From Cellvibrionales bacterium (GTDB lineage: Bacteria; Pseudomonadota; Gammaproteobacteria; Pseudomonadales; UBA7239): DNA of 64,000 bases. The notes beneath the pieces are model-generated. The model made no database searches, was not told the DNA's origin, and saw only the letters and a program-made list of their open reading frames with translations. The position numbers and the translations under genes were made by a program. How positions within the stretch are numbered: the stretch's first letter is position 1; every line of letters begins with the position of its first letter. This document shows, piece after piece, positions 60,320-64,000 of the stretch. The stretch spans positions 620,001-684,000 of the forward strand of contig JADJPU010000001.1 in the NCBI GenBank assembly GCA_016713115.1, written 5' to 3'.

Positions 60320-62614
60320 ATGCTCAATGCCCTGAGAAAACTGGTACAGGAGGTCAACGCAGCCACTCACTTAGAAGAGGCATTGTTGCTAATTGTGCGC
60401 CGCGTACGCACGGAAATGGCCACGCAGGTCTGTTCAATTTATCTGCTCGATACCGACAGCCAACGCTACATTCTGATGGCCACCGAGGGCTTGAACCAAG
60501 ACGCTATCGGCAAAGTCAGCCTAGCGGTTGGCGAAGGCTTGGTCGGCTTAGTGGCCAAACGCGAAGAACCCATCAACCTCGATGACGCCGAATCACACCC
60601 TCAATACCGCTATTTTCCTGAAACAGGTGAAGAGCGCTACCGCTCCTTCCTCGGCACACCCATCATCCACCACGGCAAAGTAACGGGCGTGTTGGTTGTA
60701 CAACAAAGCGAAGAGCGCCATTTTGACGAATCAGAGGAATCTTTCCTCGTCACCCTCTCCGCGCAATTGGCAGCGATCATCGCGCACGCCGAGGCAACAC
60801 GCTCGCTCGATCCACCCAGTCGCCTGCACGGTTACAAATCGCCAGAAGCTAACTTTAAAGGGATATCCGCGGTACAAGGTGTAGCGCTGGGTGAAGTGGT
60901 GGTTATGTACCCACCTGCCGATCTCAATGGTATCCCTATTGAAAAAACGGATGACATTGAAGCGGAGTTAGCACTGCTCAACGCCGCGCTGCAACGCGTA
61001 CGCCAAGATATGCAGCAACTGTCGGAACAGCTGCAATCCCGCTTGCGCGAAGAAGAGCATGCCCTGTTTGCTGTCTACCTCGGCATGCTGACCGACAGCG
61101 CCCTGGGCGGCGAAATCAGTGCGCTTATTCATACAGAAGCACTGCAAGCGCGATCGGCATTGGCTAGTGTCATCCGCTCACACATACGCACCTTTGAAGA
61201 CATGGAAGATACTTATTTGCGCGAGCGTGCCGCCGATGTGCGCGACTTAGGCTTGCGTGTATTGGCAGCCATGAACCTGCAAAATCAAGACACGAAGCGC
61301 ACCGCATACCCTGCGCAAACCATTTTGGTTGCTGAAGAAATCAATGCCTCCATGTTGGGCGAGGTGCCAGAAGGTCAACTGGCGGGCTTGATCTCCGTGC
61401 GCGGCTCCAGCGCCTCGCATGCAGCCATCCTCGCGCGCGCCATGGGTATTCCCACTGTGGTCGGGGTTACTAACCTACCTTTCCAGCAGCTGAATGGCCG
61501 CCACATTGTGCTCGACGGCTATCGCGGCAAGGTATACACCAACCCATCAAAATTACTGCGCCGCCAATTTGAAGAGATTTGGCGCGAAGAACAGCAGTTG
61601 TCTCGCGACTACCACCTCCTGACACCACTGCCTTGCGAAACCCAAGATGGGCAACACTTACCACTGTGGGCAAATACTGGCTTGATGACAGATGTGGTGC
61701 GTTCGCTAGATCGCGGCGCAGAAGGCGTAGGTCTCTATCGCACTGAAGTCGCTTTTCTGTTGCGCGACCGCTTCCCCAGCGAAGAGGAACAACGCAGTTT
61801 GTACCGTGAGCAATTGAGCGCTTTTGCACCGAACCCTGTCACCATGCGCACGCTAGATATCGGTGGCGATAAATCCCTGCCCTACTTCCCCATTCGTGAA
61901 GACAACCCATTTCTTGGTTGGCGCGGCATTCGTGTATCGCTAGATCACCCTGAAATTTTCTTAGTGCAAGTGCGCGCCATGCTGAAAGCTAGCGAAGGCA
62001 TCAACAATTTGCGCATCCTGCTGCCAATGATCACCAGCACAGCAGAATTAGATCAAGCTTTGCAGTTGATTCATCGTGCGCGACAAGAATTACTTGAAGA
62101 AGAGCATGACATTCATACACCACAAATCGGCGCAATGATCGAAGTACCAGCCGCACTTTATCAAGTACGCGAACTGGCACGGCGCACGGATTTTCTCTCG
62201 GTCGGCACCAATGATTTAACACAATATCTGCTGGCAGTTGATCGCAACAATGCGCGCGTGGCTGGGCTTTACAGCCATTTACATCCTGCTGTTCTACAAG
62301 CGCTGGCGCATATCGCCAACGAAGCGCACGCCGAAGGAAAAGCCGTCAGTGTCTGCGGTGAAATGGCGGGGGATCCCTGTGCTGCTGTCTTGTTGATGGC
62401 GATGGGCTACGATGCTTTGTCGATGAACGCCAACAATTTGCCGAAAATAAAATCTGTCATTCGCAATTTACACATGACCGATGCAAAAAAACTATTGTCA
62501 GAAGTCTTGGCTATGAATGATGTGCGCACGATCAGTAAACACGCCAATGGCACGCTGGCGCAATGGGGTGTCAACAAACGCCTTTTGCACAATGAAACTG
62601 AAGAAGAGAACTAA
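60320..62614 (+). CDS. ptsP: Phosphoenolpyruvate-protein phosphotransferase PtsP (nitrogen PTS enzyme I)
   Basis: PtsP starts the nitrogen-related phosphotransfer chain, passing phosphate from phosphoenolpyruvate to NPr and then PtsN. The protein is 764 residues. An N-terminal GAF domain (HLEEALLLIVRRVRTEMATQ, GEGLVGLVAKREEPINLDD) precedes the enzyme I core, with the phosphorylated His in GSSASHAAILARAMGIPTVV near residue 375, the TLDIGGDKSLPYFPIREDNP motif, and DFLSVGTNDLTQYLLAVDRN and the catalytic Cys in VSVCGEMAGDP near the end. It is co-transcribed with rppH and followed by a terminator. The sequence is intact. Confidence 0.97.
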   Translation: MLNALRKLVQEVNAATHLEEALLLIVRRVRTEMATQVCSIYLLDTDSQRYILMATEGLNQDAIGKVSLAVGEGLVGLVAKREEPINLDDAESHPQYRYFPETGEERYRSFLGTPIIHHGKVTGVLVVQQSEERHFDESEESFLVTLSAQLAAIIAHAEATRSLDPPSRLHGYKSPEANFKGISAVQGVALGEVVVMYPPADLNGIPIEKTDDIEAELALLNAALQRVRQDMQQLSEQLQSRLREEEHALFAVYLGMLTDSALGGEISALIHTEALQARSALASVIRSHIRTFEDMEDTYLRERAADVRDLGLRVLAAMNLQNQDTKRTAYPAQTILVAEEINASMLGEVPEGQLAGLISVRGSSASHAAILARAMGIPTVVGVTNLPFQQLNGRHIVLDGYRGKVYTNPSKLLRRQFEEIWREEQQLSRDYHLLTPLPCETQDGQHLPLWANTGLMTDVVRSLDRGAEGVGLYRTEVAFLLRDRFPSEEEQRSLYREQLSAFAPNPVTMRTLDIGGDKSLPYFPIREDNPFLGWRGIRVSLDHPEIFLVQVRAMLKASEGINNLRILLPMITSTAELDQALQLIHRARQELLEEEHDIHTPQIGAMIEVPAALYQVRELARRTDFLSVGTNDLTQYLLAVDRNNARVAGLYSHLHPAVLQALAHIANEAHAEGKAVSVCGEMAGDPCAAVLLMAMGYDALSMNANNLPKIKSVIRNLHMTDAKKLLSEVLAMNDVRTISKHANGTLAQWGVNKRLLHNETEEEN

Positions 62615-62660
62615 CACTACTCTGCCAGTATTGACTCGAACAGAATATGTAGAAAAAATA

Positions 62661-62691
62661 AACCCCGCAGCGCGTCCAGCGTTGCGGGGTT
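62661..62691 (+). terminator. Rho-independent terminator after ptsP
   Basis: AACCCCGCA and TGCGGGGTT pair in a nine-base stem 47 bases after the ptsP stop, with A-rich sequence before it and a short T stretch after. It could act on either strand. Confidence 0.75.
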
Positions 62692-63049
62692 CTGGGTCCA
62701 TCTGTTAGATGTCTTCCTTGTGCTCTCAAATAAGTACCTGCCGCTAGCAGGTCGCATCCTTGAGCGCCCTTCGAGATCAGTCCAATGCTCCATGCTCCTT
62801 GACTGATCTTTACCTTTCGCCGTTTTACCGGCTGTCCGTTCGATTAGCACCTCCGTGTGTGCTGTCGTCCGTGTGTTGCCATTGTTGCCAAAACCACTCT
62901 GTGCGCATAGTCGCCAATGTCTCCAATTCATGTACGCCATTTCTTACAAAGCGCGACACACAGTCTCGAAAAAGCCGTACTGCAAACAGTGTGGACACAG
63001 CGGTGTACCATGTGCGCCTCACTGACTATCAACATTTTCACACGCTCCC
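62692..63049. other. Intergenic region between ptsP and radA
   Basis: These 358 bases hold no recognised gene. A hairpin ACCTGC-CGCTA-GCAGGT lies near 62736-62752 and several short frames on both strands look non-coding. The radA promoter must lie here, but no clear -35/-10 pair was found. Confidence 0.5.
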
Positions 63050-64000
63050 ATGACAAAAAATAAAACTGCTTTTGTTTGCAATGACTGTGGCGCCGACTAC
63101 AACAAATGGGCTGGGCAATGCACCGCTTGTGGCGGCTGGAATACGCTGTCTGAGGTGCGACTCGGCAGCAGCAAAAAAAACAGTGCTCCTGCGCGCCGCG
63201 ACGGTTTTGCCGGCAGTGCAGGCAGCGGCATACAAACACTGGATCAAATCGCGCTGCAAGAGCAAGCACGCCTACAAACCGGCAGTGCCGAGTTGGATCG
63301 CGTGCTCGGCGGCGGCTTGGTGGCAGGCTCTGCCGTACTCATAGGCGGCAACCCAGGTGCAGGTAAAAGCACTTTACTGCTACAGCTGTTGTGCCAACTT
63401 GCCGCCACACAAACCTGTTTGTATGTCACGGGTGAAGAATCACTGCAACAAGTTGCTATGCGCGCGCGGCGTTTGGGGCTGCCTGTCGATAAATTGCACA
63501 CGCTGTCGGAAACCAGCATTGAGTCGCTGCTGTCTGCTGCGGAATCGCTGTCTCCCGCCGTGATGGTGGTGGACTCCATCCAAGTGATGCACTGGCCGGA
63601 ATTGGCCTCCGCGCCCGGCTCTGTCAGCCAAGTGCGTGAATGCGCAGCACTGCTGACGCGCTTTGCCAAACAAACCGGCACGGTGCTGATTTTGGTGGGG
63701 CATGTCACCAAAGACGGCTCCCTCGCCGGCCCCAAAGTGCTGGAGCACATGATCGACGCCTCTATCATGCTGGATAGCACCGATGATTCCCGCTACCGCA
63801 CTCTGCGCAGCCACAAAAACCGTTTTGGCGCGGTGAATGAACTCGGCGTGTTCGCCATGACTGAACAAGGCTTGCGCGAAGTGAATAATCCTTCGGCAAT
63901 TTTTTTATCGCGCAGCGATGAGGTCAGTAGCGGCTCGGTGGTGATGGTGGTGTGGGAAGGCACGCGCCCGCTGTTGGTAGAAATTCAAGCATTGGTCGAC
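63050..64000 (+). CDS. radA: DNA repair protein RadA (3' end outside window)
   Basis: RadA is a RecA-related ATPase that speeds branch migration during recombination. From ATG 63050 the visible 317 residues read MTKNKTAFVCNDCGADYNKW with the four-cysteine zinc finger (CNDCG...CTACGG), then the Walker A AVLIGGNPGAGKSTLLLQLL near residue 100, VTGEESLQQVAMRARRLGL, VMVVDSIQVMHWPELASAPG (Walker B) and SHKNRFGAVNELGVF, the KNRFG motif unique to RadA. The Lon-like C-terminal domain is cut off by the window end. The frame is open to base 64000. Confidence 0.96.
   Translation, partial: MTKNKTAFVCNDCGADYNKWAGQCTACGGWNTLSEVRLGSSKKNSAPARRDGFAGSAGSGIQTLDQIALQEQARLQTGSAELDRVLGGGLVAGSAVLIGGNPGAGKSTLLLQLLCQLAATQTCLYVTGEESLQQVAMRARRLGLPVDKLHTLSETSIESLLSAAESLSPAVMVVDSIQVMHWPELASAPGSVSQVRECAALLTRFAKQTGTVLILVGHVTKDGSLAGPKVLEHMIDASIMLDSTDDSRYRTLRSHKNRFGAVNELGVFAMTEQGLREVNNPSAIFLSRSDEVSSGSVVMVVWEGTRPLLVEIQALVD

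Noticed and set aside
62692..63049. Small proteins between ptsP and radA
   Set aside because: Frames on both strands lack recognisable motifs, good ribosome sites or coding-like codon use.

Overview
The window is a gammaproteobacterial chromosome segment of moderate GC content. Core gene order (mnmG-rsmG-parA-parB; rlmE-ftsH-folP-glmM-tpiA-secG-tRNA-Leu; divergent orn/rsgA) resembles Pseudomonas and its marine and freshwater relatives, but no genus can be named from sequence alone. Genes between about 4.8 and 31 kb are peppered with single-base insertions and deletions, many in homopolymers, while the encoded residues stay conserved across the frame changes. That looks more like an unpolished long-read consensus than genuine decay, so most broken genes are given as single CDS features with the shifts noted. 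From 31 to 64 kb only a handful of shifts are visible.

Layout. 1-4.8 kb: the start of the F0 ATP synthase operon (atpI-atpB, minus) faces mnmG-rsmG-parA (plus). 4.8-6.3 kb: shifted parB, a DUF486 membrane protein and tRNA-Arg(CCG). 6.3-9.7 kb: a four-gene minus-strand operon (thermostable-hemolysin family protein, acyl-CoA ligase, heme-oxygenase-like/TenA-like oxidase, SDR) whose first three genes are joined by stop/start overlaps. This is the best candidate for an under-described pathway. 9.8-16.3 kb: accessory genes (GH114-like, SGNH hydrolase, TMEM175-like channel, pirin, cytochrome P450, YggS, AbrB/PIN toxin-antitoxin).

16.8-25.9 kb is an integrated element at the 3' end of tRNA-Leu(GAG), bounded by a 24-bp exact repeat. 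It encodes two different tyrosine recombinases, a HTH/zinc-ribbon protein, an AlpA-type regulator, an accessory protein and a type ISP-like restriction-modification gene that appears to lack the methyltransferase NPPY segment. 26-32.4 kb holds the core block secG, tpiA, glmM, folP, ftsH, rlmE, with yhbY divergent.

32.4-64 kb: a TonB-linker-like unknown protein, ygiQ, cysE, an AT-richer acyltransferase flanked by a duplicated orn 3' end, orn/rsgA, a RluA-type pseudouridine synthase, cobT-cobQ, a roughly 1,350-residue secreted RCC1/FG-GAP protein, a PilZ protein with DUF1631, polA, an SPFH protein, recN, an SGNH hydrolase, hslO, a DUF4124 protein, yrfG, an FHA protein, rppH-ptsP and the start of radA. 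Most housekeeping genes act in translation, tRNA/rRNA modification, cell wall precursor synthesis, DNA repair and protein quality control. The accessory segments carry lipid-type chemistry, defence and mobile DNA.
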